DNA of 64,000 nt from Heterobilharzia americana (GCA_944470555.2 OX104130.1:55337491-55401490); one strand, 5' to 3'; shown: positions 35,701-48,955, counted from the first letter of the stretch. Program-made: numbers and translations. Notes: a model not told the origin generated them from the sequence alone.

Positions 35701-37915
35701 GTAAATAACAAATCTAATTTAAGCTACAATTGTTAATATGTGTGTTATCCAATCGGTAATTAGAACTTGGATTTTGATCTGACATTGGATAAAAATTCAA
35801 GGTCAGTCCACTGCCTTGATCTTAGACTTAACTCTGAATGAATTTTCCCCTGCACGATCATTTTCAATGGATCTGTACTCCAGTCTACATTTTGTTACTG
35901 ATTCCCTAATTGTTTATATGTACTTTTAACGAAGATTATTGATCTATAAGTATGAAGGTCTAACATACGAGTTGATAATAGGAATAATCTCAAAAGAATA
36001 TCCCAAATTGTCATTTTCCTGAAAAGAATACATGAATAGAATTGATGATTAATATAAACTTACTGTGACTATTTTCACATTTAATTCACAATGATAGGAT
36101 TATTCGAAATATTATGAAACAACATTCAAATATTATTTCAACTAATCAATAAATACATGAGAATGAATGCGCGTTCAAGTATAAGACGTAGTTCTGTACT
36201 ATTAAAACTGGACAGTGGATCTAAGGTAAGCTAGTTTTGTGGCTGTAGGAAGTTGATAATTGAAATTTGGTGACTGAAGTGAAATTAAAATCTGATCATT
36301 GACTGGATATCGTACCTCATTCAGTATGATGTTGGGCTGGCAGCTCGGAGGCCATGATTCGAATCCTGCTATCACTCATATTTTCATTTCACCTTCAATC
36401 TCCACCCAATATCAAGAATGTAAGTCTGTCAAACTATGGCTATGTAAGATAGCTACTTTGATAATTAGGTTAGCTATGAGAATACAAGAGATAGTTGTGT
36501 TCTATTAGACTGATGTTATTGGTACTGGGTGATTAATGAACGTGAAGTGAAAACCTGGGCTGTGGCTGGAATCGAACCAGGTTGTTAGATCTACACTGTA
36601 GCAGTCATATATTTCAAATATTATACCGCATGAAAGTTTTCACATTAGGACTGTATGTGAATGAAAATCATTTTTGGCATTATCATTTAAATCCTATGGT
36701 TATACTAGAAACTAACCATAGGATAGACATGAAAACAGCCTTTAAAGTACTACATAAAGTGGTCAGAGCCGAGTGCTTAAATTTATTGAAGCTCTTGCCA
36801 TCCGTAAATTATCATTTTAAATGTAAATATCTTATCCGAAAAACAGTATTAATTTCGGTGTGTTAGAGTTATGTTGAAATTACTGTGTCTAACGGGTGAC
36901 AGATGTAAACAGTTTGCAGATATCCTACTGGCTCATTCTCATCTACAGACTAAGAAATGTTTGTATTCTGTAGCAACAGTTTAAAGTTAAACCGGAGGTT
37001 TAAGATTGTAGGTTCTGACAAAGTAGAGATCACTTCTGAGTCATTTTTATGGTGTAAAACTTGGTAGATCTATATCTTACATATACTGTTCTCTTACCTT
37101 ATACATGGAGGAATGAAGGTTCATAATTCCCAGTATGCGACAATGAAATAATTGATATGAACGTCCTTGTACCTGCCTAGTTTTAGAATGATTTTCATCC
37201 ACGCAATACTCAGTAACTAGTCCAAGTACACAAAACTGCACATGGTTGGTGTGTAATGTTGTAACTGTATTTGATATTTATTGGTTTGTTTATTGATTGT
37301 TTTTGACAATATATGTTTATAGAAAACAGAATATTAGTAATTTAATAATACGGAACAATGGAATGCAGCAAAATTTATTTTGTCCTTATCTTGTAACATT
37401 TTATTATAGTGAACTGTACGTCATATAAAGATTCACACGTACCAGTGATTAAATTGACAGTTATTCTCAAAACTGAAGCATAGCATCCAATAGGAATTTA
37501 GATCATTCATATAGACGTAAACAATCAACATATAACCTTGCTTAGAAGTGCATCAGTTCAGGTTACCACGCTTAAAAGTAGAATAAAAGAATAAGTGGAT
37601 TGAAATAGACTGATATCAAATTACACAAAGGTGTATGGGAGGAAAATAAATTTCAGATCTTTCCGAAAAGTTAAAGAAACTCAAGAAGATCTTGATAGCT
37701 GTTTCGTCTTACAGATTGCCAGTTCCAAATAACAACTAATCATTCATGTTTACTTTGTCCCCCTTTCACTATGAAGACTTTCGAATTCCATTGAGAGTAT
37801 TCTCTGTCGGATGCTGATACATCAAAATTCGGTTGTCCACAAATAGCAATGTATACATGAAAAAACATAATTGTCCTCCTTTTTTTCAGAGCAGCAAATA
37901 ATTGTTGTATTTTAA
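32701..37915. other. No gene recognised; one old SINE-like relic
   Basis: Five kilobases of AT-rich sequence. The only structured part is the SINE-beta-like relic at 34960-35125. Frames at 34706-34888 and 36582-36866 (94 codons) have no motifs. Around 36345-36370 a B-box-like ATTCGAATCC stands alone. Confidence 0.45.
34960..35125 (+). mobile_element. SINE-beta-like relic
   Basis: A B-box-like GGGTTTGAATCC at 34998-35009 is followed by ATATAGGACGGAATAGTCCT, reminiscent of the GGAC-GAAAC part of a hammerhead. TTCTCCAGCTGATGACAATC then parallels the family tail segment CCTCCAACTGATGTCAGTC. Very decayed. Confidence 0.4.
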
Positions 37916-38398
37916 TTGATTTATTAGATTTATTACACAAAGTGACAGCATCGTGCACTGAATTACGTTTCCGACATAATTCACTCTACATAGTCATATC
38001 AACATAACTACACAACTTTGAGACATTCTCTGTATTGTCCTAATTTACACCTTTTGTGATATGCTCAATAAGGTCCTCCATATATCCGGAACAGGTGTTG
38101 ACTCATTCCTGTTACATGTATGAGGTGTTGATTCGACTGAAACAAAGATTCAGTTATCAATCTCTCCCTCCAACCTACTATGTTAGTTTTAGTCATTTGC
38201 ATGCATCACCATGGCTTAGCTTTTCTCTAAATTCCCTACATCACTAGGATCTACCAATTTTCATCTAGCTCTAAATCTTTGTGATTGGATAGCCAGACTA
38301 ATTGATCCTGGTCGACTACTTTCACCTATGTACTTCACCTCGCAATCATTGCAAGGGATTTGATAAAGTAAGTTATTCTACTTAGTTGGATCAGTAAA
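37916..38398. repeat. Left arm of 483-bp inverted repeat
   Basis: Reverse complement of 39063-39545 with only a handful of differences and small indels. A 63-codon frame is the same in both arms except near its last residues (38056-38247 plus, 39213-39404 minus). Confidence 0.9.
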
Positions 38399-39060
38399 AC
38401 GTTTTAACCTATAAGCTAGTTTCTAAGTGAGTTTGTAGGTTTAAATGTCACTCTAATCCCGGACAACTATTCATAAATGTCAGCCAGATGGGGGTACACT
38501 GCAGATTTCATGGCAACTCCTGTTTGTTTGTACATTTTATTCTGAAGCCTAAATATTGTGGAAGTTAAGCGTGACTGTACTCTTAGTATAATATCATCTA
38601 CTGCTAGCTTAGTTCATAATGTGTAAGGTTATGGTCATTATTCAACTCGTTTCTAACTGTTTTCAGAGTTATGCCAAACGGTATGTTAGTACTGAAACTG
38701 ACTACATCAAAACTAACCATTTTTCTTGGTCATCTAAATGTCTCATCTAATTCATGCTTCAAGTCATAAGTGTTGGTAAGTCTCGATTTGGAACGATTTC
38801 TGATTTGAACAGTATCATCCCCAAATACTTAGACAAGTCGGAGTGTTTCTAAGTTCTGCTATGGGTCTAATAGGATAACCTAGCTTATGAATTTTAATAG
38901 TACCATAAATCCTACTGGGATAATTCGTTTTTGGCACTAAATTAAACCATTTTAGACTCTTCTAGAAACGGCCTCAATCGCGAGTAAAAACTTACTTGTA
39001 AAACAGATCTAAGACAAGAGACTAGATACATTAAAGCCACCTTACTCATCAACAATTACA
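37916..39060 (-). pseudogene. PLE-A copy, minus-strand half of a head-to-head pair
   Basis: The minus DNA carries the PLE-A 3' tail (37916-38050), GIY-YIG part (38060-38400), the segment coding for RVAFKPTNS-type sequence (38430-38470) and remnants of the RT, including the region of EGVAMGSP and of GTIKVHKPGYPIR (38480-38950). No long frame remains. Its 3' end faces left. Confidence 0.78.
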
Positions 39061-39062
39061 TC

Positions 39063-39545
39063 TTTACGGATCCAACTAAGTAGAATAACTTACTTTATCA
39101 AATCCCTTGCAATGATTGCGAGGTGAAGTAAATAGGTGAAAGTAGTCGACCAGGATCAATTAGTCTGGCTATCCAATCACAAAGATTTAGAGCTAGATGA
39201 AAATTGGTAGATCTAGTGAGGCAAGGGATTTAGAGAAAAGCTAAGCCATGGTGATGCATGCAAATGACTAAAACTAACATAGTAGGTTGGAGGGAGAGAT
39301 TGATAACTGAATCTTTGTTTCAGTCGAATCAACACCTCATACATGTAACAGGAATGAGTCAACACCTGTTCCGGATATATGGAGGACCTTATTGAGCATA
39401 TCACAAAAGGTGTAAATTAGGACAATACAGAGGAATGTCTCAAAGTTGTGTAGTTATGTTGATATGACTATGTAGAGTGAATTATGTCGGAAACGTAATT
39501 CAGTGCACGATGCTGTCACTTTGTGTGATAAATCTAATAAATCAA
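39063..39545 (+). pseudogene. PLE-A 3' part, plus-strand half of head-to-head pair; right arm
   Basis: Starts in the segment coding for the PLE-A linker (YQIPCNDCE-like, 39100-39125). It runs through the GIY-YIG region and the 3' tail to TAAATCAAC at 39545. It is the mirror of 37916-38398, so the PLE 3' ends lie at both outer edges. Confidence 0.82.
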
Positions 39546-41154
39546 CGAAATGGTGTGGCATTCAAGTATGGTGCATAAGTTATACTCTTATGGTAAATAG
39601 TTGTTTTGCGCAGATCAGTTATGTATGTAGTCTAGATTTACTGTGCAATTGTTTTATTTCATTGAATATGATGTATTTCTATTGTTTTGCCTTCTTTGTT
39701 CTATGACGAAGTGCTTGTTTCATATGGTATGTAACTGAGTTACTTCGATTTTGTTTATGTACTCAGTTTCGAGTTCCATTTAATATGAGATGGTTTATGT
39801 TGCCACGTTGTTGCCTTCGTTGAAGAAATTCTAGTGAGGTTTGATCTGGGACTCATTTTCCCCACGTTCTCCCAAAGGCGAGCTAATCCTCTAAGATGTA
39901 ATCAAAATATTTTGTTTGTACAATGCTTTGAAAATAGATAATTCAAAGGATACAAATTTCAGAAATAGTCATTAAAAATTTCTTCTTCCACGTTGTTTTA
40001 TATTCAACATGGTTTACCTAGTGTGATATTTTTCGTGTGTGTGTGTGTATGTGTGGCAACAGAGAAAGTCTTTTCGAAACCTAAGCATTAAAGAAAAGAT
40101 AGTGAAGTATAATGTGGTCATGCGATGCTACATTCATTGAGCTGTTTATAGCACAACGTAAAACCAATAATTCATTTGTTATCATACGGTTTACGGCATC
40201 ATAAACGCAGATCAGAAGGCTCATTGATTTCATTTCACCAAACTATTTTTGTACGGCATTCCAAATCGCGGAGAGGATACCATTGACACTATGGATAAAA
40301 GCGCCTGTTAACTCACTACCTGGCAACTAGTTTGTTAGCAGTATATTTGTTTCAGTAACAAGTGAACTGAGAACTTTTGTGTCTTAACACTTCAATAAAC
40401 ATCATTCCATCAACTTGTATTGCATAAAGTACATTGTTTGTATAACAGTTATAGGTTTTTGAAGAGTGGCTGCCTTGATAGACCACGAAGGATTTAAATT
40501 AAATTTCACATTTTATGACTGGTAAATGTCCTTCCAGTTAATCGTAGATTCCTCATTATACTGATTTGCTTTGTTTGATCCAAATAATTTTATTGATCAA
40601 TTTCAATGCTGGCATTTCAGGATATGCATAGTAATATCATATAAGATGCACGTGATATTTAGCCTGCTGGGATAAAAAAAACATCGATGGGAATAATAAC
40701 CACTTTCTTTCTAATGATGGTTATACATAAATAAATGCTTGATTTTGGAAATTTTTGCTTGATAAGGTTTCAAATGTTGATTCACTCCTTCCTTACAGAA
40801 ATATTCTCCTCAAATTTTGTTCTTCGTATATAACCTTAAGCCACTCACTTGTGGGTTCCAGCTTGAAACTTTTCATTAAAGTTTGGTCAAAGAGAGGATA
40901 TTATCTGAGCCTACTAATAAGATGAGCATTACAGCTTGATACAGTTAGTTGTACTTCGTTACTGAGTTGTATTATTTAGGGGTTAATTTTACACAGTCAG
41001 GCTGTCTGGTCGCAAGTGCTGATCGGAGTCTATCAATTAAAATGTAAAAGAAGTTGATCATAGTCTGAATACTGGTCAAAATGTCTCTGAATGATAGGCT
41101 AATGTATCTTATCATAAGTGTAAAAATTTTGGTACTGTGATAGAATGTAAATCC
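39546..41154. other. No gene recognised
   Basis: AT-rich sequence; includes a GT microsatellite at 40035-40055. Nothing else identified. Confidence 0.45.
40035..40055. repeat. (GT)n microsatellite
   Basis: GT tract with a single TA interruption. Confidence 0.8.
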
Positions 41155-43660
41155 ATATGAGATTTGTTTATCTGATATTCAGTACACAGAGTGATATAGT
41201 ATTATTTGCGTAATGACGTTTCGAACATAAATTATTGCTAATAATGATGTCTATGTAATCACCCCACTATAAACAATCAGTTTTTATAGTTCTGTCACCT
41301 CATATTATTTGTGTTTATTTATGATAAAATTTTCCATATCTCTACTATAGGTGTTGCATCATTTCCAATTACATGTGTTGGGTGTTGGTTGATTCGATGA
41401 ACAATGTCTCTCTCCACCTAATTATATTGGATTTAAGCTTAGTGGTTTTATTCCACCTATCCTATTATGTGGTTGTTTGTCAATGCATGTATTGCAGTAG
41501 TTGAGTTTTTTTCCAGATTATTGATCCTATTGGGGTTAGTCATTCTATATTTGGCTAAATTCTAATATCCCGATCAGTTAGTTTAACCTATGCACTTGAC
41601 CTTGCGATCCTGGCATCGATAGATTAGATTATTTTACTTAATTGGTTCTATCGAATCCTTAAATCAGATGATAAAGCTTATCTCTGAGTGAGTTTGTAGG
41701 TTTTAATGCCACTCTTATTATTGAGAATCCTGTGTAAAGTTTCTGATGTTCCTTTCTTTGTATGTTAACGCAGTGGAGGCTTTGAACTTCTTTCGACTAA
41801 TGTTTTTACTATTATTCCTTTTCGTTTTGCTGTTATTATTTCGTTGGTGTGCTCGTACGAACTTCTTGATAAACTGTAGAGGATAAATATTAATTATTAA
41901 TGCTTCTTTAATCTGTTCAAATCCCTTGTTTAAGGCTTTGGGTTAACTAGTGAGTTTTCTAGCTTTATTATTTAGATGTTTGACGAAACCTACCTTGACT
42001 GATATTGAATGAGATGACCTGAAGTCTAGATATCTGTTAGGAAGTGTCAGTTTCCTGTAAACGATAGTATTCAAGCCACTATCCGTTCTTCGTTTCATTC
42101 TGCAATGTAACATGGCAAATTCTTCTTGTTCGTTTTCTACGTCGTACGTGAATTGGATTGTGTCTATTACTGAGTTTATATGTGTGAGGAAACTGTTGGT
42201 ATGTTCCATATCACCACCACATCTTAGGTGCAGGATTGAACGTTTGTGACGTCATGTTTTCCCAACTATCCATGAATATATCTACTACGACTGAGGATAT
42301 TGGCGATCCCATTGCTGCTCCTTCTGCTTGTCTATATATTTTGTCCTGAAACTTGAAGACTGTGTTGATCAGGCACACCTGTACGCCTAATATGATTTCG
42401 TCAACTAATATTTTAGTTCTGTGAGTAAGTTCTGAGTTGATTTCTCACTGATATTGCTCAGAACCCTTGTCAGTGGTCCAGATACATACACACATTGTCC
42501 TCATCTTAACCGTCATTCTCATTCTTCCTTCCTCTCTTTTACTACTTTCTACTTCTACTTCCTTTGACCGATTTTTCTTCCTTCTTCATCTTCCATTTTA
42601 CTGCCTTTTTCGTTGATGCGCTGGTATGAGTTGTGGCAACTTAGACGGTTACGCAGTTATGCCTGGTTCTATGTTGATCTTGATGATGATGATTTCTGAC
42701 TGCTTCCAGTACCATATTTATTGATATTTTAGTATAAAGAGTTGCCAAACCGAAACTAACCATTTTTCATCCTTTTCTATATGTAGGTCACTAAATCAGT
42801 TTTAACTTGTAAGAATTGACTGGTCTAGAATTTAAACGGTTCTTATTAGGAAATAGTTCATAAGTCAACTATCGGTCAAATAGAATAACCTGGTTCATGA
42901 ACCTTAATAGTACCTCGAGTTATGTTAGGATTATTAGTTTTAGGCGTTAAATTAAACCATTTAGACTCAACTAGAGATGACGAGTTAGCGTATCAGATTG
43001 GCTGTAGATTTCTTGTTTTTATTCATAACAGCGTCTAAAGCTTTTTTCTTCTCTTCATATGGTCATGTTTGGATTAGTTCGTCAACTTAGTTGAAATAAT
43101 CCGATTTTGTTCATAACTACTGTTAAATTACCTTCATCAGATTTGGCAATTACTGTTATTGTCATGTTGTACGTTATTCAGAAATGAATTTTCTAGTTTC
43201 GTTAAGCTTCACTGTATCTTCTTTTGTTTTCTTCAAGGTTAATGCACACTGCTGTAACCTGTTCACTGGGTGGTTGTATCCATTTCTATGCTAGATATGA
43301 CATCTTCAGGTTTTACGTGACCTACTGTCATGTTGAAGTTTAGTCCTTCTTCAAGCACTTTCATTTCCTTTGAACTTAAGGCTCTTGAGAAGAGATTTAC
43401 TACCCACTTGGTTACATTTTATTTGTAATCTGATTATTTTTCAAGGGATATTTTTCTTCCATTAATTTGTTGAACTTTTTGATTCGACAGTTTCTGGATT
43501 TCTTGAAAGCAGCTGATATTGCTATGTTTGGTATTTCTACTGGGAACTCATAGTCTACTGTTTATTGTCTACATAAGTTTACATATTAGTTGTTCGAATC
43601 CATCCCGAATGGTACTTAACTTCCTAATAATCTTGTAAATTTCTTCTTTTAAGCAGAGTT
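41155..43660 (-). pseudogene. PLE-A copy, interrupted by a LINE-B insertion
   Basis: Minus-strand PLE-A from the 3' tail at 41155 (TACTGTGATAGAATGTAAAT on plus, reverse of the family tail) through the GIY-YIG region (41300-41720) and the RT. The frame 41943-42209 reads TIQFTYDVENEQEEFAMLHC, equal in position to AIQFTYEVENEQGELPMLNC of the 30.5 kb copy. 42280-42350 covers the GVAMGSPIS region and 43080-43400 the RT start. It extends further 5' than the 30.5 kb copy; the right edge is uncertain. Multiple stops; dead. Confidence 0.82.
42446..42689 (+). mobile_element. LINE-B 3' end nested in PLE-A, with target duplication
   Basis: The inserted segment matches the LINE-B 3' untranslated region (compare 27391-27640 reversed and 53000-53140), ending GTTCTATGTTGATCTTGATG and a (TGA)n tail. 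The 8-base sequence TGATTTCT flanks it at 42438-42445 and 42690-42697, and removing the insert restores the PLE-A order. It is a 5'-truncated, tail-containing insertion as made by target-primed reverse transcription. Confidence 0.88.
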
Positions 43661-46175
43661 TGTTGGCATGTTCTTTTGTTCTTTTGATTTTTTTTCAGTA
43701 GATATGGGAATACATAGACGAAGATATTTAGGAATAATATTACTTTTTATACCAAGAATATTAGAGATATGGTGGTTTGTGAAAGTCTTATTTTACGGAG
43801 TACCGCTTCCCTTAAAGTTCCAGGCAAGATTAGTTGGTCAGTCCCATTAAGCATGAAACATAGATCTTAAGCATCCTGACAACTGTCTGTACCCGCTTTA
43901 TACCAAGCAAAGTCAATTATTTCCCTGTATATATTCCTTGATTTAGTATTTTCACAACTCACATAACTGATTTAGGGCATGAAGGTGGAAATCTAATATT
44001 ACTCAATGATCGCCTCATTCTTTTCTGTAACATTTCTACGGTATATGCTCATTAATTCACCTCATCAAACTTATCCAAAACCGCTAAGTAGGTGACAGAC
44101 ACGCTTACTGGCACTTATCACCAAAGAATACTACTACCATGAGGAAACTTATGTCCTTTCGGTGAGTCAAATCGCAATCACTCAGTTCTGAAGTCAGAAA
44201 CTTTATCACAAAACTATTCATGCTATAATGGACCTCTTTTAGAATTGAATTATGTACGTGAATTGGTTACCAATGGTTAATCGATGTAACTGTCTATTCC
44301 TTAGTACTCAGTACTGACAAAAGTCTATCGATGGAATTTCAAGAAAGAGAGCGAACGTCAGTTACTTAGGTCTTTCTAGTTTCTGTTGACTTGTGACATA
44401 AATAGAGTTTTAGTTTGTATAATAAGTTGCATTTCTAAGACTGCGGAAATTCATGTTTCACAGAATATTCTACGTCAATTTCCGAGACGAAATGGACGAA
44501 GTGTTTTCATTGCTTATGAGTTTCAGGATTTAACGAAGTAGAAATCTTACGCTGTCTAGCTTGTTTCTTTTTTCTTCAGTTGACTGTGATATATGATAAA
44601 TGAAAACTGGTTTTCAATTTTTGTTCGCCCAAACTCCTTGTGATGGGTCTAGTTTGCCTGAGTCAACATTTTAAAGAAGAACTATGAGGGTAGCAGCGAA
44701 AAAGCATGCTACTATTTTTCCCAACTGGTCTCATCAGTTACTTGTAATCTGAAACACTTAAAATAGGTGTAAAAGAATTAAGAAGTAGGTTAATTGGCGA
44801 TAAGTAACTGACGCTAATTATGAGTTGAACTCAGTTGGCAAAATGGTCATTGTATTTTGTGCAACTAGAGAAAGGGTGAAGAAAAACTGAGCACTACTTC
44901 TTTTTGAAAAGAAAATTCCGTTTTAAAATGTTTGATCACTATAGCTCCAGCCATCTTCAGAAGATTTTAACTAGGCTGTTTGTTGATCACGTTGAAGGAA
45001 TTCAAGGTATCTCCTTCTTGTCCTAGGTTGATAAGATGCTAAGGGATTGGGCTACTGGAAGCATTTAGTCTTCCTAGACGTAGGCTTTTCAGTACATGCT
45101 CCTGTCTCTACTTTTTCAATGTAACTGCTTCATCAGAGTGATGATTGTATTTCAAAGGAAATCTAGCTGGTCGTAGGATTCGAACAAGCTATCTCTTTTT
45201 AGACCGTCAACTTGCATAACTAGATTTCTAAGGAATTTCTTTCAGTCTATACAGTGAATTTACTTCTTTGGAACCAAATGTTCTTAGTGGTTTGAAAGCT
45301 TTGAAATATTCGTTTACTTACTACTTACTGTAGAGGGACGAGAATAACTATTTTTATTGACATAATAAAGTTGCTGCCCTTTAGCATATTTACTGAATTA
45401 CAGTGTTGATTGTAATTCTGGATGTCTGAGTAACATCAGTTTTCTTTAATATGTATTTTCGATATAGTGAAAGTCAGACTTTACTTAGAATGTAAATTAT
45501 TTCAGGAATATGGTTAATCTTTGCAATTTTTATGTTCATCTGTCTACCAATCTACCTATCTATATCCCTATCTTCCTGTTTGTCTGTCTTCCTCTCTGTC
45601 TGTCTATCAGTCGGAGTTAATAGTTTGGTGTAAACGTCCAAGGAAGTATGAATTTATATTTATTTACGCTTGTATTTATCAAGAATGTCTTTTATTGAAA
45701 GCACAATAGATTTGGTCCTAGTGATTCAATTAGAAAATAAATTTCGTCTGAATTATAATATAATGTAACAATATCCAGATATTTATTACTTTCTTCTATA
45801 CGTTGGAAGAATCATACCAATACTCTTTCATCGGTCAAGTGTGTATGATGAAACATGTACTTTCCCGAGTATTACATATATGTCTCCAAACAACCATTTA
45901 CTAGTAGAATTATCCATCTCGTCAATCACTAGTAAAATAAATAGATAAGTTGTGCACATCGTAGTGACCCCAATAAAAGATTCATATGTAAACTAATTAA
46001 AAGCATTTGTTGACGAACTCCAATGAAAACGAAATCAGTGACATGCCGATTTCGTCTGCCAGTGATCAAACATTTTGAGTTAAAGAGATGTTTCGGTCGT
46101 CTGAATTTGGTAGAATTGTTTTTCAATTTGCAAGTTTGTGTGGATTTGTTGATTTTAAGTTGGTATTCATCACAG
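43661..46175. other. No gene recognised
   Basis: AT-rich sequence with no coding or repeat signature identified. A B-box-like AGGATTCGAAC at 45175-45185 stands alone. Confidence 0.45.
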
Positions 46176-46353
46176 ACCTAAGTCGCTTGGAGAATCACTG
46201 AAAACCTGGGATCTTCTTCCGCCAGTTCTTGATATAGTGCGACCTGCATTCAATGCATCGTTGAGTATTTGTCCTTACGTTCGACTTGATTTTCCCACTG
46301 GTCGTGACTTCTCATTAGAACTTCAAGAAATCCCATCTCGAAGCATGTCATCA
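46176..46353 (+). other. Weak candidate host exon
   Basis: An open frame lies between a possible acceptor (TTCATCACAG ending at 46175) and a consensus-like donor (TCA|GTGAGC at 46354). The 59 codons include YVRLDFPTGRDFSLELQEIP, which looks protein-like, and G+C is above background. Against it: 46215-46255 resembles 10865-10905 (CAGTTC, GATATAG, GC, ACC, GCA in order), so part may be repeat-derived. No domain recognised. Confidence 0.28.
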
Positions 46354-46394
46354 GTGAGCACTGGAGAGGAATTGGGAACTAACAGAAATAGGAA

Positions 46395-46610
46395 GGTCTG
46401 GACCATTGGATTACGACCCATTGACTCAATAGTAAAGTGGTCGCCGCGAAACTTGGCGGCTGTCTTGGTTCGATCCTTGGTTAGGTCATGAGTGAGCACT
46501 GCTTGGGAGTCTCATATTCGGACGAGACAATTGTCTAGTGCTCTCAGGTTTTTAATGATTCTTCAACTGATGTCATTTAGTGATGAATATCAACCTGAAA
46601 ACTGTTTTTA
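46395..46610 (+). mobile_element. SINE-beta copy with decayed hammerhead
   Basis: A tRNA-like head with an A-box-like TTGACTCAATAGTAA (46419-46433) and a B box GGTTCGATCC (46467-46476). Then comes a hammerhead-like region 46493-46535: stem I arms GCACT/AGTGC kept, CTGAGGA changed to CTTGGGA, GAAAC to GAGAC, GTC kept. The tail TTCAACTGATGTCATTTAGT (from 46562) follows the family 3' part. Confidence 0.72.
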
Positions 46611-48594
46611 TCATCAAGTAGGCTTTTTTCCTAGTTGGTGAAGATCTATGTACATGGATTCGAAGATATGTACGTCCTTGTACAAGCGTTTAATGCGAGT
46701 AGCTGTCTGTCAAAGCACACTGATGTATTTAAGCCTTATAAAATTTAATAGGAAGCAAAGCTGTATCTATGACTCATAAAATTGAGATCATCTAGACAAC
46801 TAATAAGTTGACTGCATAATATATAACTAACAGTTTTATCCGAATCTATGAGTGGTGAATTTTCATTTACTTTTTTGTTTTGTTTTCTATCTCTGTGGTT
46901 TGCTTTATCCAGCTGAAAAGATGCAGATATTCCACTCTGTTTATATAATAGGGAAGAGCGACGATTAATTAACTCGATCGACTGACCAAATTCCAATAGT
47001 TGAATGTAATTATTAAAAATAAATTCACAGGAAGCATTCATTAGAGAATAGTAAAATGAGGGCCTTTTGAACCACATTGATCTTCTATACAAATCAGTCA
47101 AAGAGTGAGAAATAATTTAACTTGGTTTACTGAACATATGGAAACTGCACAAATATATATACCACACTTCATTTAGCAGAGCCCACTGATGAGCTCATTC
47201 ACTAACTAGTGGAGTAGCTGTCTAGTGTTTGCACCAACATGGTCTGGCTAGCAAGCGCTGCTGGTCATTGTCAATCAGTAATGAATTTTATACAGCTTAC
47301 GTGCTTTTAGTCTTGATGCCACTCGTGGTGTCAAGTAGATCACATTATATGATGTGAATATTTCATTTTCTATAGGAAACTGAAGTACGATTTTTTAGCT
47401 TTGGCTTTGTATTTGGCAAATAACTAATTTATATTTCAGTCATGGATAGTGTCGAAATTAATAGCCAGAAATGTTGAGTGAGGTGGTTCAAATTCTAACA
47501 CATATCAGCTAATAGCATATGTTTATTGATAACCATTTAAGAATAGAAAAATATCTTGCTCATTCTTTTCTGTGTTATGTATTTTGTTTTTACCGCGTAG
47601 TGTTAGCAAGTTTAGCGAAGTTATTCATCTCACTTTCATCAGTTTTTGAATTTAATCTAAGATGGTTTGTAGAACCTAGTTAAGAAATTGGGTAATTCAC
47701 TGTTCGCCTGATTTGAGTGACAGTTAACACTCCAGTAACATTTTTATCCCTATTGTTAGGTCTATTTCAAAATATGTTGAAAGCAATATAGTGGGAAAGT
47801 TGAATTACGTAGTTCACAATAGACTGAAAGGAAAGTATTGCACTAATAACCTACATTAAATCTTGTTGTAATACTGCAGGCGTATTATTTTCTGAACCAC
47901 TATTTCTTTTCTTTTGTATCTTACAAAATTAGACTTTCCTTATATGATTCTTCGAACAAAAGAAAGTTAGAAACGTTCAGTACAGCTTCTTAAAGACGGA
48001 TACAAAATATATTGTAAAGGAGGCATTTATTCAGAAAAATACTTTTTAATGTTCATTATGTTTGAAAATGCAACATGTTAGATAACGATTTACTTAAACA
48101 CTTACAATCTGGTTGTACTGATGTAATGTAGATCAACTCGATTCATTTTAATTTGCCAAGCTATAAGCCAACCGTTTAGTATGAGAGCTTACCAGGCTGC
48201 CAAAACTAAAATAAGTGAAGCGGAGATGGAATGAGGGACGCATTGTTTGAACGTCGAGTTCCTCAGCCAATGAGTTATATCTCCAACGGAGACTATAGGC
48301 TTTTGTTATATCACTTACAGTGTTGAAAAAACAACTGAAGCAAGCCAATGGAAAAGTCAGACTAGGTTTGGAAACGCAGTAGATACAGTATGCCAGTAAT
48401 CATTACTATTCAGTGTGCTGATACGTCATAAAAGTGAGTAAATGAACGAAATAACAAGGAAATCATTGTCAGTCTATATAATGAACTTTAAATGCACTAA
48501 GTCATATTTATTTCATAAAATGGATTTACTGGCAGTGAGAAACAAAAGTGTCTGGACCAGTAAAGTTAAATTCGCTATAAGAGAGTGAATAAAT
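46611..48594. other. No gene recognised; one unexplained 118-codon frame
   Basis: The minus frame 46745-47101 is the longest open frame outside known elements. It has no recognisable motif, and about one or two such frames are expected by chance in 64 kb of this composition. A hammerhead-like relic lies at 47185-47235. Confidence 0.45.
47185..47235 (+). other. Hammerhead-like relic (SINE-beta type)
   Basis: GCCCACTGATGAGCTC is followed by GTAGCTGTCTAGTG, which lines up with the SINE-beta ribozyme (CACTGCTGAGGAG ... AACAGCTGTCCAGTG). The core and stem II are eroded; no tRNA head is visible. Confidence 0.4.
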
Positions 48595-48955
48595 CAATTT
48601 TATTATTATTATTAGTCCCTTGGGTTTCTAATGGAACATAGGGCTTCAGTAGCACGTCTCCAGTGAACTCTGTTCGCCGAAATCTTTTGAACCTGGCTCC
48701 ACGACAGCCCAGAAGCTCTCATTTCCTCCTCGCATGATCTCCTCTATGTCACCGTCGCCTCCAACGTCCAACTCGTCGCTTCCCATCGGGGTTCCACTCG
48801 AGGGCCTGACACGTGATATCCCCAGCCAGCCTTCTCAGTGTATGCCCAGTCCAATCCATCTCCACTTCCTCCCAGTGCATATTTGTTGGGTGATAGGTTC
48901 TTGGTCGGTTCGTTCCCAGAGTTCCCTGTTGCTTATTCTTTCTGGCAATCTGTGA
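48595..48955 (-). mobile_element. RTE-A LINE 3' end, 5'-truncated
   Basis: A (TTA)n tail at 48599-48614 on plus, then CCCTTGGGTTTCTAATGGAA and the C-terminal region of RTE-A in minus orientation, closely following 24590-24930. It breaks off near 48955 (TGGCAATCTG). It is one of the more intact 3' ends apart from small indels. Confidence 0.85.

Noticed and set aside
37680..37730. GACGAAACAGCTATC on minus, resembling the SINE-beta ribozyme 3' half
   Set aside because: No CUGANGA core, no stem I partner and no SINE flanks; short enough to be chance.
46745..47101. 118-codon minus frame as a host gene
   Set aside because: No motif or splice support; given about 7% stop codons per position, one or two frames of this length are expected by chance in the window.
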